Positions 22,307 through 33,842 of a stretch of 64,000 bases of DNA are shown one piece after another. The DNA lies in assembly GCA_016946835.1 (NCBI GenBank), contig JACVTC010000060.1, positions 879,501-943,500 of the forward strand. Reading direction: 5' to 3'. The stretch is from Neocallimastix lanati (nom. inval.). Its lineage: Eukaryota > Neocallimastigomycota > Neocallimastigomycetes > Neocallimastigales > Neocallimastigaceae. The notes beneath the pieces are model-generated. The model saw only the letters and a program-made list of their open reading frames with translations, was not told the origin of the DNA and did not search any database. Every line of letters starts with the position of its first letter. The stretch's first letter is position 1. The position numbers were made by a program, and so were the translations under genes.

Positions 22307-24965
22307 TTACGATGATGGCTCTTTCAATTCTTTATTCCGCTCTGTATAAGGCTCCAATTGTGAGATATGAAATACCGGATGAAGATGTAAGTTTTCTGGA
22401 AGTTCCAAGCGGTAATTCATTCTTTCCCCCTTTTCGATAATTTTAAATGGACCAAGATACTGAGAAGATAGCTTTTTGGACGGTTCATTTGTAAAATAAT
22501 ATCTTTTAAGCATAACCAAGTCATTAACTTTGAAGTCAGGGCCTATAGATTTTTTATTATCAGCATATTTCTTAAAATCTTCTTTGGCTTTTATTAAGTG
22601 TTGCCGGAGGGCATTAAAGTGTGACGACCAGTCTCTAGTAAGGATAGAAGCTGTGTCTCTTAGTAAGACAGGAGGGGAGTCAATAACACAATTAGGATCG
22701 AAACCATAGTTAGCATGAAAAGGAGTTTGGCCAATTGATTTATGGATGGAGTTATTATAAGACATTTCACATAAGGGAAGATAATAGCACCATTCATTCT
22801 GGGCGGAAGAACAATAACAACGAAGATATTGTTCAATAACAGCATTGGCACGTTCCACTTGACCATTTGATTGCTGATGATGGGCCGTTGCTAATCTTGG
22901 TTTGGCTCTAATAGCATCACATAAAGAGGTCCAGAATTGGGAGGAGAATTGAGAGCCGTGGTCGGAAACAATAACTTTTGGAAAACCATGGTGTTTAAAG
23001 ACTTGGAAGAGCAGTAATTTTGCGGTTAGGTCGGCGGAAGGAACGTCGGAGCAGGGCACTAAATGGACCATTTTTGTTAAATGATCAGAAACAATCATGA
23101 TGCATGTGCAGTCTTGCGAAGAAGGCAGAGAGACTATAAAATCCACGCCAATTACTTCCCAGGGTTTTGTAGGAATGGGAAGTGGTATTAGCTTACCATA
23201 TGGCTTATGTCTGCGAATCTTACTTCGGGAACAGACATTGCACGAAAGAACATAGTTAGAAACATCTTTCTTCATGTTTGGCCACCAGTAGAACCTTTTA
23301 AGTTTTTCAAAGGTCCTTTCTATCCCTTGGTGGCCGCTAGTAGGCGCATCATGGAAGGATTTTAAAATCCATGCCCTGAGACTAGATGGAACAATAATTC
23401 TTTTTTGGAAATGAAGAATTCCCTCGACGAGAGTAAATAGAGAACTATTTAGTTTTTTCGACTGATCTCTTAATTTAGAAAGGATATTTTGACAATATTG
23501 GTCTTCTTTCTGTGCTTTAATAAGTTTACTTATATTGTCGCTAGTAGCACAACAAAAAGCATTCTTATTAATTAAGGATTGTTGTTCCACGGGATGTGTG
23601 GATTTATAATCTGGTCTCCTGGATAAAGCATCAGGCTTTCCACTTTTTGAGCCAGCTCTATACGCAATCCTATAGTCGAATTTAGACAGGAAAAGGCTCC
23701 AACGAATTTGTCGTTGGTTTAAATGTTGTGGTTTTTTAAAGTATAGCAGATTCTTATGATCTGTTATTACTTGAACTGGGAACTTGGCACCTTCAAGATG
23801 ATGTCTCCAGGTTTCAAATGCAGTAATAATAGCAAGAAGCTCTTTATCATAGATAGTATAATTAGCTTCTGCTTTATTAAGGGATCTGGAGTGAAATGCC
23901 ACAGGATGCAATTGATTATCTTCACTAGATACCTGAGAAAGTATACATCCGACTGCAAAATCACTTGCATCGGTTTCAACTATAAATTCTTTATCAGGAT
24001 CAGGAAATATTAAAAAATCATCAGCTTTAAAAGAGTCCTTTAACTTTTGAAAAGCATCTTCAGCTGATTTATCCCAGATAAAAGGATTTTCCTTTTTTAA
24101 AAGTTTGCGAAGGGGTTCCATGTTTTTTGCAAAGTCTTTTATAAATTTTCTATAGAAATTACATAATCCAAGGAAACTTTGCAATTCTTTAACATTTTTA
24201 GGACTTGGCCAATCGAGTACTGATTTGACCTTATTTTTATCCATAGTTAGCCCTTTATTGGAAACTGTGAAGCCTAAGAATGTGGTTTCAGTTACATGAA
24301 ACTCACATTTCTCTAATTTAGCATATAATCCATTATCAATAAGAATTTTTAAAACAGTTCTTACATGGTTAATATGCTCTTTTAAGGATTTGGAATAGAT
24401 AATTATGTCATCAAGGTAAACTCTAACAAAAATACCAATACAGTCGTTAAGTATATCATGAATGAAACGTTGGAAAACGGAAGGCGCGTTTCTAAGCCCG
24501 AAAGGCATTACGAGATATTCGAAATGCCCTAAAGGAGTTCTAAACGCTGTAAGATATTCATGCCCTTCTTTAATTCTTATAAGGTTGTAGGCGGATCTTA
24601 AGTCAAGACGGGTAAATATCATTGCACCTTTAAAAGATTCCATTAAGTCATTTATTCTTGGAATCGGGTAACTATTACGGATTGTAATAGCATTCAAGCG
24701 TCGATAATCGACACATAATCTGAGAGTTCCATCGCGTTTCAATACAAATATAACTGGAGCACCTGCTGGTGATTTTGATTTTCGTATGAACTTTTTTCTA
24801 AGATTTTCTTGAATATACTCTTTCAAGGCTTTCATTTCCGGAACGGTAAGAGAGTAGATTGGACCGAAGAATAATTGGCCACCAGGAATAAGATCAATTG
24901 ACATATCATATTCCCTGTGTGGTGGTAACTTCTCAGCTTCATTTTTCTCAAATACTATTATGAGA
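22307..24965 (-). CDS. pol: EL4 Pol (reverse transcriptase, RNase H, integrase)
   Basis: The main frame starts at 24904 (865 residues). The reverse transcriptase has the catalytic VYLDDIIIYS near plus 24395-24425. RNase H has ETDAS near 23970. The integrase has an HHCC zinc finger (H..H with CNVC) near plus 23220-23330 and DDE residues in VDF (about 23140), SDHG (about 22965) and NGQVERAN (about 22855). A GPF-type C-terminal module near 22440 ends in HISQLEP. No chromodomain is visible. The reading frame relative to gag-protease differs; I saw no clear recoding hairpin here. Confidence 0.92.
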
Positions 24966-26399
24966 TCAGAATAGTATTTGTCGAGAATCTCTCTTATGCC
25001 TCGGTTTTTTCCCTTCGGAGTCTATTTTCGTTGGCATAGCGGCACATAAATCGGAGTCACTCAAGTCTGAATGACAAACAGTATCTTCTGGGATTGATTC
25101 AGGAATGATAGAATCATGATCGGCATTGTTAATTGTGGGATTGTCGAACATAGTTGCAGTGAAATTAGAGTTTTGGTTTGCGAACTTGAATTTCCTTGAA
25201 GAAGGGCAATGTGAACCACAGTATTTACCTAAAAAGAATATTTTATTTTTCTTGTAATCAATGAAAGGATTATGAACTGAGAGCCAATCTCTTCCAAGAA
25301 TACCATTGATTCCTTGGAGGGCTATGTTTGCGATGCAAAATTCAAAACGTTCTGTATGGTCCATAATCTTGAGTTTAAGCGGTTTTGTAGTTTGTTTAAT
25401 GTTCATGCTTTTACTATTTGGGAGTTGGATATTAATTGGAGAGGATAAACCTAATGATGGAATTTTGTGACTATTAGCGAAATTTCTACAAATGAAACTT
25501 CTAGCAGATCCGGAGTCAATTAAAAAGTTTGTTCTAATATTTTTATCATTTATATTTAAGTAAAAGGCAGTAGTGATTGTTGGGTTTCCATTAGAAGTAT
25601 AGTTGGCTGAGAGAATGTCATTTTTAGGTTTATTTTTATTGTGAAAATGTTTCTTGTAGTTCTCGATTTTGGTGAGTTCTCTGCGCTTCTTTTGAAAGGA
25701 TTTATGATTCTTCTTGAAATTCTTAGTCTTATTCCTTAAACTACTTTCCAAATAACATTTTTTATCTATTCCAATTATAGTGTTCGTAGCTTCAAACAAG
25801 GTAGATGGTTTCTCAACCTTGTCGAATTCTTCGCGCACCTTATCCACAAGTCCTTTTCCAATAATGTCAATGAGCACTTCGTCGGGCCATCCAAGACGTC
25901 CCGCCAACCTACGGAATTCGATAGTGTATTCAGCGACACTACCAAGTTGAGATTGTTTAAGCTTCCACAATTTGTCCATAATAACGTATTTCTGCTTCCT
26001 TTCAATACCTGAATCGAAATTTTCTAACAAAAGTTTCTTGAATTTTTCAAATGTTAACTTCTTTAGAGTCCCATCAGTTAGCAAAGAGAGACCCCATCTT
26101 CTTGCAGTTCCTGTTAGTTTATTGATAACAAAGGAGTTTTTTGACTCATCATCCTTGAATGTATTTGGATGAGTCTTAATAAAGTCTTCACTATGGATAA
26201 TTATTTCCCTAATACTTGGTTGGTTTTTCACATCACTTTCTTTCTGAAGAACTCCATTTGGCGAAAAGAAGGCAGGTATGAAATCTGTAATAGCAGAGAT
26301 TAGTTTAGAAGCATTTTCGTTATACGTAATGGACTGTGAAATTGGTGATGGTGTGTCTGCTAAAGGCTCATTAATTTGAATATCACTATTGTTTTCCAT
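24966..26399 (-). CDS. gag: EL4 Gag with aspartic protease
   Basis: 477 residues. Residues about 60-200 are a retrotransposon Gag capsid domain (RRWGLSLL, then a LKQSQLGSVAEYTIEFRRL-type core). The following region is basic and Lys/Asn-rich and has no visible CCHC knuckle. Around residue 297 lies the retropepsin motif LIDSGSA, and GILGRDWL about 75 residues later fits the second protease block. Placing the protease at the end of gag differs from EL2, EL7 and EL8, where it starts pol. The start ATG follows directly after a poly-A tract in the sense strand. Confidence 0.9.
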   Translation of the reverse strand: MENNSDIQINEPLADTPSPISQSITYNENASKLISAITDFIPAFFSPNGVLQKESDVKNQPSIREIIIHSEDFIKTHPNTFKDDESKNSFVINKLTGTARRWGLSLLTDGTLKKLTFEKFKKLLLENFDSGIERKQKYVIMDKLWKLKQSQLGSVAEYTIEFRRLAGRLGWPDEVLIDIIGKGLVDKVREEFDKVEKPSTLFEATNTIIGIDKKCYLESSLRNKTKNFKKNHKSFQKKRRELTKIENYKKHFHNKNKPKNDILSANYTSNGNPTITTAFYLNINDKNIRTNFLIDSGSARSFICRNFANSHKIPSLGLSSPINIQLPNSKSMNIKQTTKPLKLKIMDHTERFEFCIANIALQGINGILGRDWLSVHNPFIDYKKNKIFFLGKYCGSHCPSSRKFKFANQNSNFTATMFDNPTINNADHDSIIPESIPEDTVCHSDLSDSDLCAAMPTKIDSEGKKPRHKRDSRQILF

Positions 26400-26400
26400 T

Positions 26401-26507
26401 TTTTTTTTTTTTTTTTTTTTTTTACCTAGTTTTATTAAGTTATGTGAAAAATTATAATTAGTGTAGATTTAAAATTTTGTAATATTTCTAATAAATTATG
26501 TTTATCT

Positions 26508-26558
<51 letters not shown>

Positions 26559-27074
26559 TATATATATATCTATTTACACAATATATATTATTTGTTTTAT
26601 TTATTTATATATTATAGTGATTTTATATACGTCATGTATTCATTTATATATAGTAATATATTTATTAAAAGTATGTATTTATCCATCCATTAATATATAA
26701 TAGTACAAATATATAATTTTTTTTTTTTTTTTTTTTTTTTTTTGCTTAATTTCTAGACTATTCTATATATATCGTTTTATTGTAATTATTCTATTCTAAT
26801 ATATTGTTTTAATTTATTATTATTTTATGTAAATTTTTTTTTTTTTTTTTTTTGGTTAATTTCTAGACTATTCTATATGTATCGTTTTATTGTAATTATT
26901 CTATTCTAATATATTGTTTTAATTTATTATTTTTATATTATTTTATTATTAAAAATATATTGAAGTTTTATCTTAAAAATTTTTTTTTTTTTTTTTTTTT
27001 TTTGTACTACATAATTCAATAATATATTGGTATTATTTAAAATTTTCTTTGTACTACACTAATCTATTCTAGAT
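26401..27074 (-). other. EL4 leader with homopolymer blocks and tandem repeat
   Basis: Non-coding. T-runs lie at about 26401-26423, 26512-26555, 26720-26743, 26834-26853 and 26980-27003. An 85-110-bp direct repeat occurs at about 26744-26825 and 26854-26935 (shared TTAATTTCTAGACTATTC...). No hairpin array like that of EL2 is seen. Confidence 0.7.
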
Positions 27075-27087
27075 AAGAGTTATTATT
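27075..27087 (-). promoter_or_regulatory. EL4 self-complementary primer site
   Basis: Sense AATAATAACTCTT at the LTR/internal junction is the exact complement of AAGAGTTATTATT in the LTR (plus 27383-27395), 13 nt. That LTR stretch begins 35 nt downstream of a sense TATAAATA (plus 27423-27430), about where transcripts would start. The layout matches Tf1-like self-priming. Confidence 0.7.
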
Positions 27088-28054
27088 GTAATAATTTAAT
27101 TATAAAATTAATTAGAATTAAATTATTAACTACAACTTAATAATAACTAAATAATAATTATTATTAAATTGAGAAAACAAAAAAAAGATAAATATACTTA
27201 TCTTCTATAAGAGAGAGTTTATTATAACTAATTATAATAAACTAATAACACAAAATTGTCAAAGAGAAAAGATTATTTTATTTTATTTTTTTTTTTTTAA
27301 ATTTGTTTTTTATTAAAACTTACTTTATTAAAATAGAAATATAAAAATTTTATTAATGTTATTACTATATTATAATTGTTATAATAATAACTCTTGATTT
27401 CTCAAAGAGAATTCAAGAGCTTTATTTATACTTTTTTGAAAAATAAGGTTAAATTAAAAAATGTTTTCTAATCTTAACAAATCTCTTATCTAGGAAAAGA
27501 TTAGAGAGAAAAACCTAGATAAGATTTTTGATCGATATTCTATCCATATCGATCATCGTATCAATTAGGTAAAACCAATTACTTTTAAAAAGTGATTGGG
27601 AAAAACCCTAATTGACCGATTAGCTAATCTAATTTAATTGATCGAAAATAAAAGAATAAAATAATAAAAGATATTTCGACCATAAAATCATAAATTTACA
27701 AATAAGGAAAATAACATAATAATGATATTAATAAACAAAATACAGAATACATTATTAAGTACATATTAGAATACATAATATATTTGTTTACAATTTAATT
27801 AAATAAATAAACTAAGACTAATAAATTTAATAATTAAATATATAATTAAATAAACTATAATTATTTATAAATGTATAAATAATAATTAATTAAATAAATT
27901 TGTTGTATTAAATTAATGATTATTTAATATTGAGTTTAATAAATTATTAATAATATTTAAATGAATAAATATTATATAATTAAATAAAGTTATAATTATA
28001 ACTTAACTAAGAAAATATAATTATTTTATTTAAAAATAATTATAGATTCTTACA
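27087..28054 (-). repeat. 5' LTR of EL4
   Basis: 968 bp, matching 21330-22297. It contains the TATA box at 27423-27430 and the putative self-primer at 27383-27395. Confidence 0.92.
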
Positions 28055-28070
28055 CAATTTTTCAACCAAG

Positions 28071-28142
28071 GGAGGGTTGGCGTAACGGTAGCGCGTCCGC
28101 CTCCAGAGCGGAAGGTTGGGTGTTCGAATCACTCACTCTCCA
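28071..28142 (+). tRNA. tRNA-Trp (CCA), copy 5 (variant)
   Basis: Same as copy 1 except for one C-to-T change in the D stem (GCGT/GCGC), which turns a C-G pair into a T-G wobble. The fold is retained and a T-run follows. EL3, now with EL4 in its edge, ends 14 nt upstream. Confidence 0.96.
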
Positions 28143-29597
28143 TTTTTTTTAAATTTGACATTAATATTTTTATATTTTTATTAAAAGTAAAATAGTCTCA
28201 GAGGGTTGCCCTAAATATTGTCCATGTTTTGGTGTTAGTGTACCTAGTTTTTCTCACTGGATCCTTTTACCTGTAAAGAATTAAGAATTGGAAAATTACA
28301 GAAATAAATCTTTACCTTTTCTGGATGATCTGAATAGTTTTGGTATTAGTAATAGTGAAGAATGAGTTAGTTTTCTCTATTTCTATTAGAGAAATCCTGT
28401 CTGAGAATTCAAAAAAATTTTTTTTAATAATAATAACTTTACATATGTAGCTTTCTTGGAATCTTAGAAAGGTATTATGATTCAGTCTTTATTTTACAAC
28501 ATTTTTAACGGAATTGTTGTATCTCGGATATTTGTGGTTTAAATATTTTAATTTTTTTTTTTTTTCTTTTTTCTTTTTCTTATAACGAATTAAATTATAA
28601 AATCAAATATGATAATAAAAATTATTTAAAAATTAATTTTTAATCTTAAATCAGATTGAATTATCAAAATCTTAAGTAATTCTACTTTAATAAAATTAAA
28701 ATTAAAGTAAAAATTAATCGTGATCTTCGTGAAAAATTGTATTTCAAGAAAAATAGTATAACAATTCTAAAAGACAACTTTTAATAATCTTATTCTTATC
28801 AACGATATCATTTCTTTATTTTCTTTATTATTATTCGTTATTTTCTTTATTGCTATTCTTTTATTTCTTTATTATTTCTCTATTTCTATAATCTAATATA
28901 ATTATTTTTTATTTATTTTAATAAAAAACATTTATTCTTTTATTTCTTTTTTTTATTAAAATTATAAATATTTTAAATTCGTGTAAAAATATAAATACTT
29001 GTAAATATATATTTTTTTTAATTATTTTTCGTTGTTATCAAATTATTAAATTATTAAAATAATAAATAATAACCAAAATAAAATAAAATAAAATAAAATA
29101 AAATTAATAAGATAATTTATTTAAATAATAATTAATAAAGATTAATAATTAATAATTATTTAACATTATAATTAAACAGATATAAAATAAATAGCTTAAT
29201 AAATTAATTAATATTAGCAATAATTTAGAATAGTTTAGAATAGATTAATACTACAAATAAATTATTCTATAAAATTATTATGGTAAATAATTAGTAATTA
29301 ATAAAACTTATTAACTTTTATTATTAACTTGGTTATAATAATTTTGTATATAATAAAATATAAAAATTGATAATACATTTAATGTAGAATTAAATAATTA
29401 TTAATATAGTTAATAAAAATAGTTTATAATTGTAGATTAATTATTAAACTTGAAAATATTTGTAATAATAATAAATGATATTAATAAATAATAAATAATA
29501 AATAATAATAAATAATAATTAATTTTTGATAGGAAATTAACTGTTAAAAGGACTTCAATTAAATTTATAAAGATTAGGTCGGAAATTTAACAATTCT

Positions 29598-30827
29598 TGT
29601 AAAAGTTTTTGTAGGTGATAGGTAAGATTCTTGCTATATCTTTCCTAGTTTGAGTTAAATTGGTCAGGTCATGATGTTTTTATTAATTATAACAATTTAA
29701 TTAAATTTAAATAATAAATAACACACACAGAGTTTTATAATTAAGATTTCAATATTTAAGATTTATGTTTTATTAGAACTTTATTTAATATATATTTTAA
29801 TAATAAAATATTAACTAAGATTAATACAAAGAATTATTTATTGTTGTAATTAATTTATTAACTTTATATTAATAGTTTAACGATTAAAGGTTAAAGGTTA
29901 AAGGTTAAAGGTTAAAGGTTAATAATCTTACAAAGAATTCAAAATATGGAATTTCAAATCCTTTTTATACTAAACTAAAATAATAATTAACAATATAATT
30001 AATTAATACATTGTAATCTTAATATATTCATACATGTATATAAACTATATAAAATATAATAATAAAATAATATTGATAAGAATCTTTTAATACAATAATT
30101 AAATAAATTATTCATAAAACAATTTAATAATAAAACTAATTTAATAATAAAATATAATATAAAATAAAATAAAATATTAAAGCTAATTAAAAATTCTCTT
30201 TCGGAAATCTTTAGAATGATGAAGAATTCTTTAGAATCTTTTAGAAATAAATGAATAAAATATATAATAATAAAATATATAAAACTTACAAAACTTATTT
30301 AAAATATTATAAAACTATTACTAATAACTAATTCTGTATTTTTAATTAATAATATAAATCAATAATATAATTTCCAAGTTAAAATATTTATCTAATATAA
30401 ATTTCTTAATTAATAATTTAGGTCTTAGTTAAATAATTAAATTATATTTTTATATTTAAATATCTTTAAAGTCCAATATCTCGTTGTCTAGTTGTCCAAT
30501 AAGGTTGATTTTAACATATGTTGTAGTTCTCGTCCGTAGCTTTCCAATGGATATAATTTTAGCGGGAATATCAATATAATATTTCCATTAATTGTTGAGT
30601 AATCGTTGTTTTTCTTCATGTTATTTTTATCAAATTCTTAAGGGTTAAATTAAATTAAATTATCTTTAATAAATAAGTCCATACCCTTTGGTTTCTAATT
30701 CTTTAATGGTTCTAATATTTATTTTTATAATTAAAATCGAATTAAAATAATTTTTGGCAATAACTAAATTAAATTTCAATTGATCTAATAGTGAATTTTA
30801 ACTTCAAATCCACTAGTATTCGTGACA
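29598..30827 (-). mobile_element. Solo LTR E (self-primed type family)
   Basis: 1230 bp, plus edges TGTAAAAG...TCGTGACA, with a perfect duplication ATTCT (29593-29597, 30828-30832). On the sense strand (minus) TATAAAAA at plus 29962-29969 is followed 38 nt later by GTAAGATTATT (plus 29921-29931), the same arrangement as in the complete elements. Directly after that lie five TTAAAGG heptamers (29884-29918). Confidence 0.85.
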
Positions 30828-30883
30828 ATTCTACTTTTAGTAGAATTTCTAAATTAAGCTAATTGTTACTTTTTTCTAATTTT

Positions 30884-32330
30884 GGTATGGTTCATATAAT
30901 TTTAGGAATATAATAATAATTAACACAAATAATAAAATTACAATAAAAAAAAATAATTTGTTTTAAAATCAATATTTATTTATTTAAATTTATAAAAGAA
31001 AAATAATAATATAATTATTTATTTAATAAAAAGAAAGTTATTGATTATATTTTATTTCACTAAAATTACATGTATTTATATTTTTTTATCAAATTAAAAT
31101 TTGTAAAGCCTAACTATTTTTTTAATAAACTAATTACTAATTATTTTTATAAATAAAACATTTAAATTGAAATTGAATTATTATTTTAGTTAATAATATT
31201 ATTGCTATAAATAGTAGTTATATATTATTGAATTATTAATTATTTAATAATAGTTTAATACTAATATATATAAAATAAAAATAAAGAGATTATACAGAAT
31301 ATTTTATTGTGGTTTAGTTAAATTTAGTAATTAAAAATAAATTTAAATTGATAACGAAAATTTTAATAACTAATTAAATAGATTTGATTATTTTCAATAT
31401 AACATAATACAAAAGAAATATAATATTAATATATTAAGTGGGCAAGGACAATATTCTTGGCTAAAGATTTTTAATACATTATAATGGAATCGGATCGATA
31501 ATTCAAAAAGGAATTATAAGTTAATTAGTGATTTATTAACTTAAGATTTCTATTTAGTAATATTTGAAGAATATTGGAAAGTTCCAATTATATAGAATAG
31601 AATAATCTATAAGGTTAGAATAATTTATATTATTCTAGCACAATTAGTATTATTTGTTCATTCTGTATTAATTGATACAGAACATTTAAAATATTCCATA
31701 TCTAGTTATTTATTTATTTGGTCGTTTCTCTAGGGAATTATGACACAATAATATATTCTAATAAATATAAGAAAATAATTAATAATAATAATGTTTTATA
31801 ATAATATTTTGTTCTTTATTTATTTTTATAATTTTATTTTTACATACATAATAATTTATTATTACATTCTCTTAATTTTATATAATTGTTAAAATAATTA
31901 ATTAATATTATATTTTTATTAAACATATCTCTTTAACTATTAATTTCCTAATAACTTTATTTAAAAATACAATTTCATTATTAAATATATTTAACTATTA
32001 ATATTTAAAATATATTTCCTGAATAAAATATAATTATCAATATTTATAATATAATTCCTAAAACTATATAATTCTCAAAATAATATTTAAAATATAAAAT
32101 AAAACTTATTAATAATAATGATGAATTAATTTATTATCATAATAATAGAATCATTATTAATATAATTTATCTATTTTAATTATGATAAAAGAATTAACCA
32201 TGCTTTTAAAAATAATTATTTGAATTAACTATATATAAATTATTTTAATTATTATAACCAATAATATTTATACAATATTTCTAACCTAAATTTCTTACCT
32301 AAATCTTATTTTTATAGTGGTATCGTATCA
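30884..32330 (-). mobile_element. Solo LTR F (group 1) upstream of tRNA-Trp copy 6
   Basis: 1447 bp AT-rich segment, plus edges (T)GGTATGG...TCGTATCA, sense start TGATAC as in EL1. No ORF. It begins exactly where units 1, 2 and 4 give way to S1, EL2 and EL3, and ends 15 nt before tRNA copy 6. Its two 5-bp flanks do not match (ATTTT against TAATA), which suggests recombination between LTRs at two tRNA copies. Confidence 0.55.
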
Positions 32331-33200
32331 TAATAAACAAAAAGAGGAGGGTTGGCGCAACGGTAGCGCGTCCGCCTCCAGAGCGGAAGGTTGGGTGTTC
32401 GAATCACTCACTCTCCATTTTTTTTAAATTTGACATTAATATTTTTATATTTTTATTAAAAGAAAAATAGTCTCTGAAGATTGCCCTAAATGTTGTCCAT
32501 GTTTTGGTGTTAATATACCTAGTTTTTCTCATTGGATCCTTTTACCTGTAAAGAATTAAGAGTTGGAAAATTACAGAAATAAATCTTTACCTTTTGATCT
32601 GAATAGTTTTGGTATTAGTAATAGTGAAGAATAAGTTAGTTTTTTCTATTTCGATTAGAGAAATCTTGTCTGAGAATTAAAAATATTTTTTTCAATAATA
32701 ATAACTTTACATATGTAGCTTTCTTGGAATCTTAGAAAGGTATTATGATTCAGTCCCCATTTTACAACATTTTTTTTATAGAATTGTCGCATCACGGATG
32801 TTCGTGGTTTAAATATTTTATTTTTATTTTTATTTTTTTTTTCTTATAACGAATTAAATTATAAAATGAAATATGATAATAAAAATTATTTAAAAATTAA
32901 TTTTTAATCTTAAATCACATTAAATTATCAAAATCTTAAATAATTCTTTTTTCTTACTAAAATTATAAATACTTTAAATTCGTGTAAAAATATAAATACT
33001 TGTAAATATATATATATTTTTTTAATTATTCTTCATTACTATCAAATTATTAAAATATTAAAATAATATATAATTAAATAAAATAAATTAAATAATTTAC
33101 TTAATTAATTATTTATTATTAATCCTTATTAATTTTTATTTAACATTAAAATTTAATAATGAATAATAAAATATAAAATAAATTTTGATAGACAATTAGT
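32331..33200 (+). repeat. tRNA-Trp tandem unit 6 (shortened)
   Basis: tRNA copy 6 with the usual downstream sequence, then a shortened body interrupted at 33201 by LTRs B3, B4 and H. The 15 bases before the tRNA differ from all other units. Confidence 0.75.
32346..32417 (+). tRNA. tRNA-Trp (CCA), copy 6
   Basis: Same mature sequence as copy 1, but with an unrelated 5' flank (TAATAAACAAAAAGA). T-run terminator present. Solo LTR F ends 15 nt upstream. Confidence 0.96.
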
Positions 33201-33838
33201 TGTAAAGATAATAACTGAATTTCAATTTCAATTTCAATAATTCAGTTATTTGAATTTCAATATTAATAATTAATAATATAATAATTATTATTAAAATATT
33301 TAGGAAATAGTCTAGGCCAACTAATTGACTAAATATTATTTACATATTGAAATTAATATATATTAAATAATGTAAAGACGTGATTGTCATATTAAATTAA
33401 TTTCTACATATTATATTTTAATTATAAAATATAATATTTAGCTATATTATATTCTTATATTTTCTTTATATTAAATATTTATATTATTATCTTACTTTAT
33501 ATTATCAATATCAAACTTATATTAATACTATTACATATTCATATTAATAATTAATATTTTGATAATTAATTATTTTATATAAATACATGTTTAAATCTTT
33601 TGATTAATCTTTTGTAGGATTATTGTAATTTGAATTATAGTAATAATTATATAAAATAATAATGTAATAAAATATTATTAATATTGAATAAAACTTATAT
33701 TTTAAATAAAAAACTTATTTATAAAATTCACTAATAATAATATGTTTTAAATAAGAATAAAATTAAATTATTAATTAATTACTATAATTTGGCATCTTGA
33801 CCTAATCGTTAAGACCAAATTATCTAAAAACTTTAACA
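33201..33838 (+). mobile_element. Solo LTR B3 (EL5-type family)
   Basis: 638 bp, edges TGTAAAG...TTTAACA, flanked by the duplication TTAGT (33196-33200, 33839-33843). Nearly the same as B4 next to it and the EL5 LTR. Confidence 0.85.
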
Positions 33839-33842
33839 TTAG

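Larger units (their letters stand above)
21330..28054 (-). mobile_element. EL4: Ty3/gypsy LTR retrotransposon, young
   Basis: Minus-strand element with 968-bp LTRs at 21330-22297 and 27087-28054 that look identical by eye, flanked by the duplication CAATT (21325-21329, 28055-28059). The order is 5' LTR, self-complementary primer site (27075-27087), leader, gag-protease (24966-26399), reverse transcriptase-RNase H-integrase (22307-24965), purine tract AAAAGGAGCAA and 3' LTR. The main frames are long and open, and it looks whole or nearly so. It was inserted at the very end of EL3 and is the youngest layer at this place. Confidence 0.92.
28057..30883 (+). repeat. tRNA-Trp tandem unit 5 (hosts solo LTR E)
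   Basis: Opens 14 nt before tRNA copy 5 and follows the full unit pattern; solo LTR E interrupts it at 29598-30827. It ends in ...TTTTTTCTAATTTT, where solo LTR F begins. Confidence 0.85.

Noticed and set aside
23756-24013. Short plus-strand frames opposite EL4, EL6 and EL8 coding regions.
   Set aside because: They overlap strong enzyme domains on the other strand or frame and show no family features of their own.
27069-27493. 11-nt match CTAGATAAGAG between the region after the EL4 LTR and an LTR stretch at 27483-27493, as a self-primer.
   Set aside because: The LTR copy lies upstream of the TATA box and so outside the expected transcript start; a longer 13-nt pairing in the right place (27383-27395) explains the site better.
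29884-29918. TTAAAGG repeats as an internal telomere sequence.
   Set aside because: Only five copies, inside a solo LTR with a clean duplication, and the unit is not a known telomere repeat.
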